Assembly: GCA_022394775.1 (NCBI GenBank) | Contig: JAGFCB010000196.1 | Coordinates: forward strand, 1-36,343 | DNA: 36,343 bases | DNA from: Candidatus Poribacteria bacterium | GTDB lineage: Bacteria; Poribacteria; WGA-4E; WGA-3G | Reading direction: 5' to 3' | Part shown: piece after piece, positions 1 through 7,035 of the stretch | Layout: the number at the start of each line of letters is the position of its first letter | How positions within the stretch are numbered: the first letter of the stretch is position 1 | Notes under the pieces: model-generated | Database searches by the model: none | What the model saw: the letters and a program-made list of their open reading frames with translations, nothing else | What the model was told of the DNA's origin: nothing | Made by a program: the position numbers and the translations under genes

Positions 1-357
1 GCCGTTTGGAATCACAGGCACAAGCGTCTGCATCATATCGTGTCCCGCGATCGCCGAAGAGATCGAGAGCATGACGTAGATGGTGAGCAATTCGCCCTGT
101 CGGAGCGCGAAGCGCGGCAACAGCCGTTTGATCAGAAAATTTAGGCATATCAGCACCACCAGCGTCACCACTACGTTGTAAATTAGCGACATCGTTGTCG
201 GCAGCGTACTCCGGTAACGCAGATGATTCGCCATAATGAAATAGGTGTTCGGTGGGATAAGAATGATGCCGATCAGAATCGCGCGAAAAGTAACACCCGG
301 ATGCCAAGGCTGCGATGTTTCTTGAGGATTTGAGGCGTGTTTTGATGTGTTTACCAT
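1..357 (-). CDS. DUF6785-like multi-pass membrane protein, N-terminal part
   Basis: The gene runs off the left edge; about 119 residues from the initiator at 355-357 are present. After a short polar N-terminus the translation gives a hydrophobic helix (about residues 18-36, with LIGIILIPPNTYFIM), a second helix (about 50-72) and the stretch LLTIYVMLSISSAIAGHDMM. This order matches my memory of the N-terminus of DUF6785/DUF6784 membrane proteins, which are large polytopic proteins of unknown function common in Poribacteria, Planctomycetes and Armatimonadetes. The substrate or role is unknown. It lies in the same direction as the ABC-2 permease upstream (463-1188), about 105 bases apart, so the two may be co-transcribed. 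Truncation is by the window edge, not by mutation. Confidence 0.75.
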   Translation of the reverse strand, partial: MVNTSKHASNPQETSQPWHPGVTFRAILIGIILIPPNTYFIMANHLRYRSTLPTTMSLIYNVVVTLVVLICLNFLIKRLLPRFALRQGELLTIYVMLSISSAIAGHDMMQTLVPVIPNG

Positions 358-462
358 GTTTTTAATGATACGTATTTAGCGTTTCAGGATCTCAGTTAAA
401 ATTGAAAAGATTTTCGGCGTAACAGTCAAGTTCAGGCACAGAAGCAAGATACGCACATCAAA

Positions 463-1188
463 TTAGAAACGCATCTGTCTCATCAAAACTGGAAAAATCA
501 GGATAGAGAGGACACAAAACAGTCCGATGTTCCATAACCACAGATGCGTTACGTCCGAACTTAGGATTGACAACAGCGCACACAGCGGACTCACCACATC
601 CAATATGGGAATTGCAGCAAATAAGGGAATCGGAATCAGCGGAAGGAAAGTCAGCAGCAAGACAAGCCCGTAACTTATACCTTTTGCCCGAGCCGGGGGC
701 TGGTATAACGCAAAACCGATACCGATGAGTGCAAAGAAAATACAACTTACCAATAGGACAGCACCGCATTTCACCAATTTTGAAACTGCCAGACCGCCTG
801 TGTAACTTGAAAGGGCAAACAGTGGAATTGTTAACCAGATACCCCACATCGCCCAAAGTACCACAGCACTCAGTTTACCTGCCAAGATTTTCCAATTTGC
901 TAACGGACTCAACACAAGCATGGCATCATTTATCCCTCTCCTTGATACGGAATAATCTATATGTAAGACTTCAACGGCATGTCGGGGTATCCAAAGTTGT
1001 GCAATAAAGAGAACAATAATACAGAACGTATAAACCTGTTTTCCAACGTCACTCGTGCGATGCGCATAGAATTCGACTGTTGCAGCGAATAATAGGAGTG
1101 CAAGCGCGCACAAGATCAGAAACTGGATACGCCGGTATTTGCTTGAATAGGTATAACAGCGAAGTTCTTTAAGGATAATAGCTAACAT
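463..1188 (-). CDS. ABC-2 type transporter permease (no ATPase beside it)
   Basis: The 241-residue protein has about six hydrophobic segments. It starts with the short amphipathic MLAIILKEL typical of ABC-2 permeases, followed by a membrane helix at about 22-42. The cytoplasmic stretch NDAMLVLSPLANWKILAGK fits the conserved 'L-x-sP-...-GK' element of ABC-2 export permeases. Such proteins pair with an ABC ATPase to export lipids, polysaccharides, heme or drugs. No ATPase gene is adjacent: upstream is a divergent Gfo/Idh gene and downstream is a DUF6785-like gene. The ATPase may therefore be encoded elsewhere, or this is a remnant pair. A GAAGAG ribosome-binding element lies just before the ATG. 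CcmB is a distant alternative, but there is no cytochrome c biogenesis context. Confidence 0.7.
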   Translation of the reverse strand: MLAIILKELRCYTYSSKYRRIQFLILCALALLLFAATVEFYAHRTSDVGKQVYTFCIIVLFIAQLWIPRHAVEVLHIDYSVSRRGINDAMLVLSPLANWKILAGKLSAVVLWAMWGIWLTIPLFALSSYTGGLAVSKLVKCGAVLLVSCIFFALIGIGFALYQPPARAKGISYGLVLLLTFLPLIPIPLFAAIPILDVVSPLCALLSILSSDVTHLWLWNIGLFCVLSILIFPVLMRQMRF

Positions 1189-1190
1189 GT

Positions 1191-1209
1191 CTCTTCAACA
1201 GGATTTTAG
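1191..1209 (-). repeat. Shared leader module, copy 1 (family G)
   Basis: Directly before the ATG of the ABC-2 permease the minus strand reads CTAAAATCCTGTTGAAGAG. The same string, lacking one C, sits just before the moaD ATG at 20872-20889. Both copies supply the purine-rich GAAGAG that can act as Shine-Dalgarno. The two genes are otherwise unrelated. Confidence 0.6.
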
Positions 1210-1248
1210 AAATACCTTCTTTGCAACTACCGTATAGTGTGTTTTTCG

Positions 1249-1277
1249 TTGACACATTTTTGGAGAAATGATATTTT
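1249..1277 (+). promoter_or_regulatory. Putative sigma70-type promoter for the Gfo/Idh gene
   Basis: TTGACA at 1249-1254 is followed after exactly 17 bases by TATTTT at 1272-1277. The -35 is perfect and the -10 matches four of six positions. Transcription would begin near 1285 and run through the MITE-like element at 1307-1407 before reaching the ATG at 1453. Confidence 0.5.
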
Positions 1278-1306
1278 CAGTACAAACAGTCCACGTTAGA
1301 CAGTAT

Positions 1307-1407
1307 AGGACTTACGCATTTCCTCTTAAAGTCCCCCTGATAAGGGGGATTTAGGGGGTTTAAAACCAAAAAAATCTACTATCGCGTGCTAAATTTACGT
1401 AAGTCCT
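1307..1407. mobile_element. MITE-like element, family A copy 1
   Basis: A 101-base element is bounded by 10-bp perfect terminal inverted repeats, AGGACTTACG (1307-1316) and CGTAAGTCCT (1398-1407). It has no coding capacity. Inside is a hairpin with CCCCC (1333-1337), a six-base loop and GGGGG (1344-1348). The second copy at 21134-21267 has the same ends but a different interior. Both copies share AT before the left end and GC after the right end. No clear target duplication was found. It sits in the probable 5' leader of the Gfo/Idh gene. Confidence 0.65.
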
Positions 1408-1452
1408 GCAGCAGTTCCTATAAGGTAAAATGTTTACGGTTAGGAGATATCC

Positions 1453-2643
1453 ATGTCTAAACTCAATATTGCTTTAGTGGGTGCAGGACGACGCGGTGCG
1501 GGTGCCCACCTACCTGTTATAGCGAAACTCAAAGATGTTTACAATCTCGTCGCCGTTTGCGATATAGACGATGCGGCTGCCACCCGTTACGCCAAAGAAT
1601 ACGGCGCGACCCCTTACACGAACGTCCGGGATCTCGTTGCCCATGAAGCGCTTGATGTCGTTGATATTACCGTACCGGGTGTTGCACATCACGCAATTGC
1701 ATGTTTTATGGCGGATGCGGGTGTTCACATTCTCTGTGAAACACCTATCGCTGTTACACTGCCTACAGCAGATTTGATGATTGAACATGCTAAAGCCAAT
1801 AATGTCAAACTCGAGATAGCCGAAAACTATTATCGTGCCCCACGCGAACGGTTTTTATCCAAAGTTATTGAGGCAGATATTATCGGTGAAGTCGCCCGAA
1901 TTTACCGTATCTTTTACGAAGGCGGTTATCACGGTATGAGTATGCTCCGTCTCCGCGCAGGTGGCGAACCGAAATCCGCACTCGGTATCACACAGACATC
2001 CCCTGTAATTCCGATTATCGATCGGATGAAACGGAACCATACCAGTGAAAGATGGAGCCTCGGTTTTATTGAATTTGATAACAACGCAACAGCCCTTATG
2101 GTGTACTCCAATGTCATCCACGCCCGTTCTTTGGGACGCGGCCAAACAGGTATCTCGCAGATTGACGGTAGCAAAGGCACGATCCTCGGCGAAGACATAT
2201 ACGTAACACCTGCGGATGAGTTGCAATCTGGCGCGAAAGGTGTTGCCTACCGTCCGACGCGCACAACAATCGACGTAGATGGTGTTAACGTCATTGATAA
2301 CATCTCGTTGGAACTCCCAGAACAGACCGTCACTTGGGAAAACCCGCTCAAAAATTATCCACTTTCCGAGGGACAGATCGCAGTTGCGGATGAACTGCTC
2401 AGCATCGCTACTGCTGTACTTAACGATACGGAACCTGAATACGGTGCAGTGTTGGGTAGGCAGGACCAAGAGATGAACATCGCGATGAGCGAGTCCGGCA
2501 ATCGCAGCAAGGAAACTATCGCCTTTCCGCTCACCGAGTTAACCGAAACAGAGCGAGGCACCCACGACAGTTACCAACAACAGCATGGGCATCCGATTGA
2601 AGACATCGAAGCCGGCATTGATACCTTCTTCCCACGTCGCTAA
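1453..2643 (+). CDS. Gfo/Idh/MocA family NAD(P)-dependent oxidoreductase
   Basis: The 396-residue protein begins with a Rossmann strand and dinucleotide motif (ALVGAGRRGAGAH, about residues 7-19), then VAVCDID, where the acidic residue ends strand 2. CETPIAVT at about residues 95-102 is the family's 'E-K-P' motif with Thr in place of Lys. The C-terminal half is the substrate-binding alpha/beta domain. Family members oxidise or reduce sugars, inositols or similar substrates in the cytoplasm; the substrate cannot be read from sequence. Loss of the motif lysine, which usually takes part in catalysis, is worth noting and may mark a divergent subfamily. The ATG has a good ribosome-binding site (TAGGAGA). 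The gene appears monocistronic, followed by a long repeat-rich gap. Confidence 0.88.
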   Translation: MSKLNIALVGAGRRGAGAHLPVIAKLKDVYNLVAVCDIDDAAATRYAKEYGATPYTNVRDLVAHEALDVVDITVPGVAHHAIACFMADAGVHILCETPIAVTLPTADLMIEHAKANNVKLEIAENYYRAPRERFLSKVIEADIIGEVARIYRIFYEGGYHGMSMLRLRAGGEPKSALGITQTSPVIPIIDRMKRNHTSERWSLGFIEFDNNATALMVYSNVIHARSLGRGQTGISQIDGSKGTILGEDIYVTPADELQSGAKGVAYRPTRTTIDVDGVNVIDNISLELPEQTVTWENPLKNYPLSEGQIAVADELLSIATAVLNDTEPEYGAVLGRQDQEMNIAMSESGNRSKETIAFPLTELTETERGTHDSYQQQHGHPIEDIEAGIDTFFPRR

Positions 2644-2846
2644 TATCGTAGCATATTCGGTGGAAGAATTCAAACGTTTTCGCTAAGCATCCAAAGCCCT
2701 TTGGTTTTCCGCTTTCTGCTGGTTGTAATGCTGTAAAATTTCATGGTTTCATAGCAAAACCGAAAAGTTGTGAATTTCATGAAATGCCGTAAACCTAAAG
2801 TATGACTGGGTTTTTGGCGGTTTTCGTAGCAGGCTTGTTAAAGGCT

Positions 2847-2870
2847 GCTATGAAATTTGCTATGAAATTT
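2847..2870 (+). repeat. Tandem duplicate of GCTATGAAATTT
   Basis: Two perfect head-to-tail 12-mers occupy 2847-2858 and 2859-2870. Near-matches of CTATGAAATTT in either orientation recur at 2736-2755, about 3505-3520, about 4385, about 4490 and about 4587-4605, on both sides of the dead transposase gene. Function unknown. Confidence 0.7.
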
Positions 2871-2976
2871 TATATAGCCGTCAGCAATCGGCAATCGGTT
2901 TTCATATAGGAGGCGTTTCCAAGCCTCAACGTACTGTGGTAAAGGCATTCCCTGAATCGCGACTGCTTCGACGCTG

Positions 2977-3048
2977 TGTGACGTTAATGTGACGTTCTGC
3001 ACGTCACATGTGACGTGCAGAACCCACGTGATACGCGGAATGTGACGT
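2977..3048 (+). promoter_or_regulatory. Phased array of TGTGACGT octamers
   Basis: Four direct copies of TGTGACGT start at 2977, 2988, 3009 and 3041. The steps of 11, 21 and 32 bases are close to one, two and three turns of B-DNA. A fifth, inverted copy (ACGTCACA, 3001-3008) abuts the third and forms the core of a perfect palindrome. The half-site TGTGA with inverted TCACA resembles CRP/FNR-family recognition but with different spacing. No gene starts within 900 bases downstream, so the target is unknown. Confidence 0.6.
2994..3023. repeat. Perfect 30-bp palindrome
   Basis: The 15 bases GTTCTGCACGTCACA (2994-3008) are followed without spacer by their exact reverse complement (3009-3023). No T-tract follows, so it does not look like a rho-independent terminator. 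It could be an operator, a recombination or replication site, or a long RNA hairpin. Confidence 0.85.
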
Positions 3049-3908
3049 GAATTTGCGTTTTTTCAGCATACCCACTTATTTTGAAATATACCAAAGACAG
3101 ATTTCGCACCAAGAACCACCCGCATCTCTAAAGCGTATCGAACCTCGTATAAGCCGTATTTTGGGCATTGCATTCTAAATCACGTATTATAATTATACGG
3201 TGCATTTTCGGGGTAATCAAACAGAAAATGTCCGCAGATATTGTGATTATACTGTCTTTTAATGTATGTTTAATGTATTTTCGATTTTTGGGCGTTTTTT
3301 GGGGTTGTTTGGGCCGGGATTTGTGGGAGTCAGTTATCAGTTGCCCGTTAAAGACGGATTTGATTAAGCAAATTGTCTCTTAACTGACAACTGCGTACTG
3401 GTAACTGGGGACGAATGCGTCTGAATCGCGGATTGTCGCGGAGGACACGGATGACGCGGATTTTTGGGCGTGGTCTGAACTGTGATTTATGGGATTTAGG
3501 GATTTGCTATGATTTCATAGTGGGATTGCCAGAAACCGTCAATAGTGCCGTAGGTTGGGTTGAACGGAACTGATAAAACCGACACGTTTTCCCAAAGAGG
3601 CATTAAATCCTATATTCTGTCTCATGCACGCAAGGATATAGAGAAACCCAACTTCATATCCCCTAAAAATCTTGTAACACCACAATCTGGAAAATTCCTA
3701 TATCCTGATTCTTGAGACCACTGCTACAATATTTATACACACCCCTAAAGAGAAAAATTCCTTTGGTTTCCGATACAAAACATGTTATCATATATATAGA
3801 TATAAAGTTTTATCAGAAACGCTACTTTCAAAGCGTTGGGCACAGCTCCAGTAGGGTTTTTGCTTGGGTATTTCTGCGTATTTCAATGAGGTTTTCAACC
3901 CCTTTCCC

Positions 3909-3985
3909 CACCCCAGAGGGGTGATATATCTATAGAAAACGGCGTATTACCCTCTTGCACTCCAGCGGAGTGCTATGTGTATAAA
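3909..3985 (+). repeat. Hairpin-plus-TATA repeats (family C), two units
   Basis: Unit 1 is CACCCC-AGA-GGGGTG (3909-3923) followed by ATATATCTATA. Unit 2 is GCACTCC-AGC-GGAGTGC (3957-3973) followed by TATGTGTATAAA. A third unit, CACCCC-GTA-GAGGTG, lies at 24847-24861 before a remnant nuclease-like gene. After units 2 and 3 comes GCAACTTG, then C/G, then GTTATAAT. Similar hairpins are often found beside transposase or Rpn-type genes in environmental genomes (from memory), which fits both sites here. Confidence 0.6.
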
Positions 3986-4033
3986 CAGATAGCAACTTGG
4001 GTTATAATACAATCTCACTGAAAGGAGCATCCG

Positions 4034-4345
4034 ATGGCAACCAAACGAAAACGCAAAAGATTCACTCCCGAATTTAAAGCGGAAGTCGTTATTGCAGCAC
4101 TCAGCGGCGAAAGTTCCGAAGCAGAAGTTTGTCGCCGACATAACATCACCGCAGCACAACTCTCACAGTGGAAACGCTAATTCGTTGAAAATGCGGCGAC
4201 CCTCTTTGAACCTAATCGTAAGCAGTCCGATGCTTCTACGGAACGCATTGCGGAACTGGAGCAACTCGCTGGGAGGTTGACGCAGGCAGTGGACATCCAA
4301 AAAAAGGCACTCGATTGGATTGCGTTGAACCGGTCTGAAGAATAA
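4034..4345 (+). pseudogene. IS3-family OrfA (HTH_Tnp_1) broken by an in-frame stop
   Basis: Reading from the ATG at 4034 (AAAGGAG upstream) gives a typical OrfA start: a basic N-terminus, FTPEFKAEVVIAALSGE, then CRRHNITAAQLSQWKR, which is the helix-turn-helix of IS3/IS911-type OrfA. A TAA at 4178-4180 interrupts the frame where family members usually have Gln or similar, and the frame then continues (FVENAATLFEP...) through a leucine-rich coiled stretch to a TAA at 4343-4345. The full frame would be 103 residues, the normal OrfA length. No OrfB (DDE catalytic part) follows. The gene is therefore very probably inactive unless the stop is read through. Confidence 0.8.
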
Positions 4346-4562
4346 CGACGCGTTGCTTCTCACCAATATTTTCAAACTACAGAAAAATTTCATAGTAACC
4401 CATCCGAACCGATCCAAACTTAAAGTGCCGCGAAACCCACACCACAACTATGTTAGCGAGGCGTAACCAACGTCTTCAAAATCCAAAGATTCATAGTAAC
4501 ACCGAAAAAATGGTGCTGCTGCGAAACGGGTGAAAACCCAGACAGTGTCTAACTTTTGGACA
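4034..4562 (+). mobile_element. Remnant of an IS3-family insertion sequence
   Basis: The broken orfA is followed by only about 200 bases before AGTGTCTAACTTTTGGACA (4544-4562). On the minus strand this starts TGTCCAAAA, like ends of some IS3-family elements (from memory). A complete element would carry an orfB of about 850 bases, which is absent. A matching left end was not found, so the left border is uncertain. Confidence 0.4.
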
Positions 4563-4787
4563 GGTTCACGCGTGCCTCTTTCGGATCCTTACTATGAATC
4601 CTATGAAATTTCACACTGTTATTTATTGATTAATCCTAAAATCCGAGAAATCTGTGGCACCAGTGAAGATTGTATCTTTTTTCACCTCCAAGCGTTTCGT
4701 ATATTTGAAATTCGTAAGAAAAAGCAGGGAAACCTTGCTTTGTATGGTCTAATTTCCACAAAACATGCATATATATGCGAATTTTTA
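4346..4787. other. Intergenic stretch with decayed repeats
   Basis: No gene can be supported. The 93-codon frame at 4530-4811 lacks a ribosome-binding site and reads through the presumed IS end. Copies of a TTCATAGTAAC motif occur near 4388 and 4490, with an inverted relative near 4587. The right part is AT-rich and merges into the promoter of the next gene. Confidence 0.5.
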
Positions 4788-4817
4788 TTGAATTTTTTTG
4801 TTAAATTGTAATACAAT
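4788..4817 (+). promoter_or_regulatory. Putative promoter of the DUF5678-like/retropepsin pair
   Basis: TTGAAT (4788-4793) and TACAAT (4812-4817) are separated by 18 bases in a very AT-rich context. Transcription would begin near 4825, giving a leader of about 40 bases before the AAGGAGG and ATG at 4863. Confidence 0.5.
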
Positions 4818-4862
4818 ATACGCAGACTCTATGATCGCGTAGAATTTCAAGGAGGATTAAAA

Positions 4863-5090
4863 ATGAAACAGAAGCGCTTGACAATCGATGAAATGGTGCA
4901 GCAGTACCCTGATCAATGGCTATTTATAGTCGATTGCGAACATAGCGCAAGCACCGAACTCATATCAGGGATAGTTGCTGTTCATAGTTCTTCGCGCGAG
5001 GCTATAAAAAAAGTATCAGCGGAATATAAAGGTGGCGCGGCGATACGCTACACAGGTAAACCCCCAGAAGGGAGATTATACCTTCTGTAA
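4863..5090 (+). CDS. Small DUF5678-like protein
   Basis: The 75-residue protein has a strong ribosome-binding site (AAGGAGG, seven bases before the ATG). It begins with a polar helix (MKQKRLTIDEMVQQYPDQW), followed by a strand WLFIVDCEH, then GIVAVHSSSREAIKK and a C-terminal strand. The pattern 'pdqWlfi-d-....g-vvahs...eea' fits the small DUF5678 domain as I remember it. Function is unknown. Its stop overlaps the start of the downstream retropepsin-like gene by one base (TAATG), so translation is coupled. This pairing of a small protein and an aspartic protease recurs in environmental bacteria, and a regulator-effector relation is possible but unproven. Confidence 0.65.
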   Translation: MKQKRLTIDEMVQQYPDQWLFIVDCEHSASTELISGIVAVHSSSREAIKKVSAEYKGGAAIRYTGKPPEGRLYLL

Positions 5091-5512
5091 TGCAAAGGAT
5101 TCGCTTTCAACCTGTATCTAATTTGATAGTGATACCTATAAAAGTGATGGGTATTGATGGTACGAGTTTCCGGGATGTTGAAGTGGCATTGGATACTGGT
5201 GCATCGACTACGTCAATTCCAAGTTATGTTGTTTCTGCCTTGGGATACAATATCCCAAACCCAATAGATGATATCATAACAGGTAGTGGCGTTGAAAAAG
5301 CACCGATTATTGAAATCAAAGGACTAACTGCCATAGGGCAAACTATAGAAAATATTGAGGTTGTGTGCCTTGATTTACCCCCGGAAATATACGTTGAAGG
5401 CGTATTAGGTTTAAACTTTTTAATAAATTTTGATGTTCATATTTCCTTTTCAAAAGGAATTATTGAGCTCACTGAACATACAACGCTTGATGGAATTTAC
5501 TACCCCTTGTAG
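5090..5512 (+). CDS. Retropepsin-like aspartic protease (clan AA)
   Basis: The 140-residue protein has the catalytic signature ALDTGAST near residues 33-40, with Asp in DTGA as the nucleophile. A second conserved element, GVLGLNFL (about residues 105-112), resembles the hydrophobic-hydrophobic-Gly motif near the flap end of retroviral-type proteases. A single DTG per chain means it must dimerise to be active. There is no signal peptide, so it is probably cytoplasmic. Its start overlaps the stop of the DUF5678-like gene and a terminator follows, so the two genes form a closed bicistronic unit. The natural substrate is unknown. The domain assignment is strong; the biological role is open. Confidence 0.85.
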   Translation: MQRIRFQPVSNLIVIPIKVMGIDGTSFRDVEVALDTGASTTSIPSYVVSALGYNIPNPIDDIITGSGVEKAPIIEIKGLTAIGQTIENIEVVCLDLPPEIYVEGVLGLNFLINFDVHISFSKGIIELTEHTTLDGIYYPL

Positions 5513-5573
5513 TAAAAATATCTAACTAAAGTAAGATCAAAACGACCTGTGTTAAACTCGATAGCCAACAAAT

Positions 5574-5613
5574 AGATCTGAAAGTGATATTTTTCCACTT
5601 TCGGGTCTTTTTG
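5574..5613 (+). terminator. Rho-independent terminator
   Basis: GAAAGTG (5580-5586) pairs with CACTTTC (5596-5602). The flanking AGATC and GGTCT extend the stem imperfectly, and TCTTTTTG follows. It closes the DUF5678-like/retropepsin unit. Confidence 0.75.
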
Positions 5614-5877
5614 TATGCTTTTATGCCTTTGCTATTTTCTATTGCTTTTAAAATTCGTGCCAATCTTTCGTTCAAATGCAACGTGCATTTAGATGAAAAA
5701 ACAAACTCCTAATCCTAAAAATCCCTAAATCCCGGTTCAGACAACCAAAAGCACACACCGAACCCTTCCAATTTTCCACCCTTCCATCCTTCCAACGCCT
5801 CCCTAATCCGTGAAATCCGCGTAATCCGCGACAATCCCGCTAATCTGCCATTCTGACAACCATTAGAAAAAAATTAA
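5614..5877. repeat. Degenerate intergenic repeats
   Basis: From about 5705 to 5860 the plus strand holds units such as AATCCCTAAATCCCGG, then TTCC-rich copies (CTTCCATCCTTCC), then AATCCGCGTAATCCGCG. The reverse complements of the first and last types occur at about 3415-3500, so the same repeat set is present in opposite orientation. No coding potential was seen. Confidence 0.5.
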
Positions 5878-5906
5878 TTGCGAATAGATTGATTTCGTGA
5901 TATACT
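5878..5906 (+). promoter_or_regulatory. Putative promoter of the tat operon
   Basis: TTGCGA (5878-5883) and TATACT (5901-5906) are separated by 17 bases. Transcription would start near 5913. This makes an upstream in-frame ATG at 5908 unlikely and supports the tatA start at 5956. Confidence 0.6.
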
Positions 5907-5955
5907 AATGAACAGTAACAGACTGTCATGTATGATAAAAGAAGGAGTGAGAAAC

Positions 5956-6171
5956 ATGGGTGGAATAGGCGGAATGGAGATATTTATAATCCTTGTGGCT
6001 GCCCTCATCATTTTCGGACCGAAAAAACTACCAGAAATGGGACGTTCGCTCGGAAAAGCGATACGCGAATTTAAGAGTGTTGGCTCCGAACTCCAAGATG
6101 AACTGACAAAGGCAGCAGATGAAATTGACAAAGACCCGGAACCAAATATCAAGCCTCCAAAAACCTCTTAG
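5956..6171 (+). CDS. tatA: Twin-arginine translocase subunit TatA/TatE
   Basis: TatA forms the protein-conducting assembly that exports folded Tat substrates across the inner membrane. The 71-residue product starts MGGIGGMEIFIILVAALII, a short N-terminal membrane helix, followed by FGPKKLPEMGRSLGKAI, the conserved hinge and amphipathic helix with the invariant FGPKKLP. A charged tail follows. The start at 5956 is preferred because AAGGAG lies nine bases upstream and the helix then begins at once, as usual. tatC follows after 33 bases. The Tat-signal-bearing [2Fe-2S] subunit at 29507 is a likely client. Confidence 0.93.
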   Translation: MGGIGGMEIFIILVAALIIFGPKKLPEMGRSLGKAIREFKSVGSELQDELTKAADEIDKDPEPNIKPPKTS

Positions 6172-6204
6172 TCGATAGGAACTTCGCGAGCAATACGTAT
6201 TATT

Positions 6205-7035
6205 ATGGAATCTCAGGAATCTAATGATGTCGCAATGACCTTCTGGGAGCATCTGGAGGAACTCCGGCGGCGGATTATCATCATTGCCATCACAATCGCT
6301 GTCTTTACGCTAATCTGTCTGTCCTTTAGCGGACCGATTGAGAAGGTAATTATGTTCCCGTTGGGAACTTCTATGAATACGCTGATCGCAGGTGCTATTG
6401 ATACTGCAGGCGGTTCTGAAGCGTCAATATTGGGGTTTTTGTCAATTGCGATGCGTGCTGGGACTTCCAGTGTCAACGCTGAACTCATGAAAGTCGGTCC
6501 ATTAGAAGGCATCATGGCGTTCTTAAAACTCGGAATTACTGCCGGTATTTTGTTGGCGCTCCCCATAATCATTTATCAGGTTTGGGCATTTGTTTTTCCA
6601 GCATTAAATCGAGAAGAACAGCGATTTGCTATTCCGCTTTTTTTGATCATCCTCACGTTTTTTATCCTTGGTGCTGCCTTTGCCTATTTTATTGTTACAC
6701 CGGTGGTACTGCAATTCTCAGCACAACTGTATCCGAGTATGCCGAATAGATGGGACTTACAAAATTATGTAGGTTTTATAACACGGTTAATTTTAGGTTT
6801 CGGCATCGCTTTCGAGTTACCGATAGTAATGGCGTTTCTATCCCGTATCGGTGTGATTAATGCGCAGGGTTTTCGTGAAAAACAGAGCTACGCTTTATTA
6901 GGTATCTGTGTGATGTCGGCATTGCTGACGCCCGCAGACCCGTGGTCGATGCTGTTGATGGCAATACCGCTTTTCCTTCTGTATCAACTCGGTATTTTTT
7001 TCGCCTATCTCGTCGAAAAGGAGTCAGAAATCTAA
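6205..7035 (+). CDS. tatC: Sec-independent protein translocase TatC
   Basis: TatC is the receptor for twin-arginine signal peptides. The 276-residue protein has the diagnostic N-terminal FWEHLEELRRRII just before helix 1, a periplasmic loop longer than usual (about residues 40-105), and LPIIIYQVWAFVFPALNREE, the conserved proline-rich loop with the key Glu after helix 2. About six membrane helices are visible. The first ATG (6205) is weakly supported; the ATG at 6235 would still keep the motif. The stop overlaps the next start (TAATG), so the downstream zinc-ribbon gene is translationally coupled. The long first periplasmic loop is the only unusual trait. Confidence 0.93.
   Translation: MESQESNDVAMTFWEHLEELRRRIIIIAITIAVFTLICLSFSGPIEKVIMFPLGTSMNTLIAGAIDTAGGSEASILGFLSIAMRAGTSSVNAELMKVGPLEGIMAFLKLGITAGILLALPIIIYQVWAFVFPALNREEQRFAIPLFLIILTFFILGAAFAYFIVTPVVLQFSAQLYPSMPNRWDLQNYVGFITRLILGFGIAFELPIVMAFLSRIGVINAQGFREKQSYALLGICVMSALLTPADPWSMLLMAIPLFLLYQLGIFFAYLVEKESEI

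Larger units (their letters stand above)
2644..4033. other. 1.4-kb gene-free, repeat-rich stretch
   Basis: No convincing gene was found on either strand; the short open frames here lack ribosome-binding sites and read through repeats. Contents in order are tandem 12-mers (2847-2870), the TGTGACGT array with a 30-bp palindrome (2977-3048), a degenerate inverted repeat of CAGTTRTCAGTT units at about 3335-3395, short GCGGATT-type units at about 3415-3465 that recur inverted at about 5805-5860, an inverted pair GTTGGGTT (3554-3561) / AACCCAAC (3645-3652), and two hairpins with TATA-rich tails (3909-3985). It looks like an accumulation zone for small mobile repeats. Confidence 0.7.

Noticed and set aside
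1855..2469. 204-codon minus-strand frame inside the Gfo/Idh gene
   Set aside because: Shadow of a clear plus-strand gene; no domain and no ribosome-binding site.
2977..3048. Classical CRP site
   Set aside because: TGTGA and TCACA occur, but not with the 6-base spacing of CRP; the 30-bp palindrome and phased copies do not fit the standard site.
3168..3383. 71-codon frame in the repeat-rich gap
   Set aside because: No ribosome-binding site, hydrophobic low-complexity translation, and it runs through the degenerate CAGTTRTCAGTT repeats.
3712..3924. 70-codon frame before the hairpin repeats
   Set aside because: The C-terminal part is a translation of the family-C repeat; no ribosome-binding site and no recognisable domain.
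4530..4811. 93-codon frame between the IS remnant and the DUF5678-like gene
   Set aside because: Starts next to the presumed IS end, covers the promoter of the next gene, and has no Shine-Dalgarno.
5908..5955. Longer tatA with an N-terminal extension from 5908
   Set aside because: The promoter places transcription start at about 5913, and AAGGAG precedes the ATG at 5956, which gives a normal TatA N-terminus.
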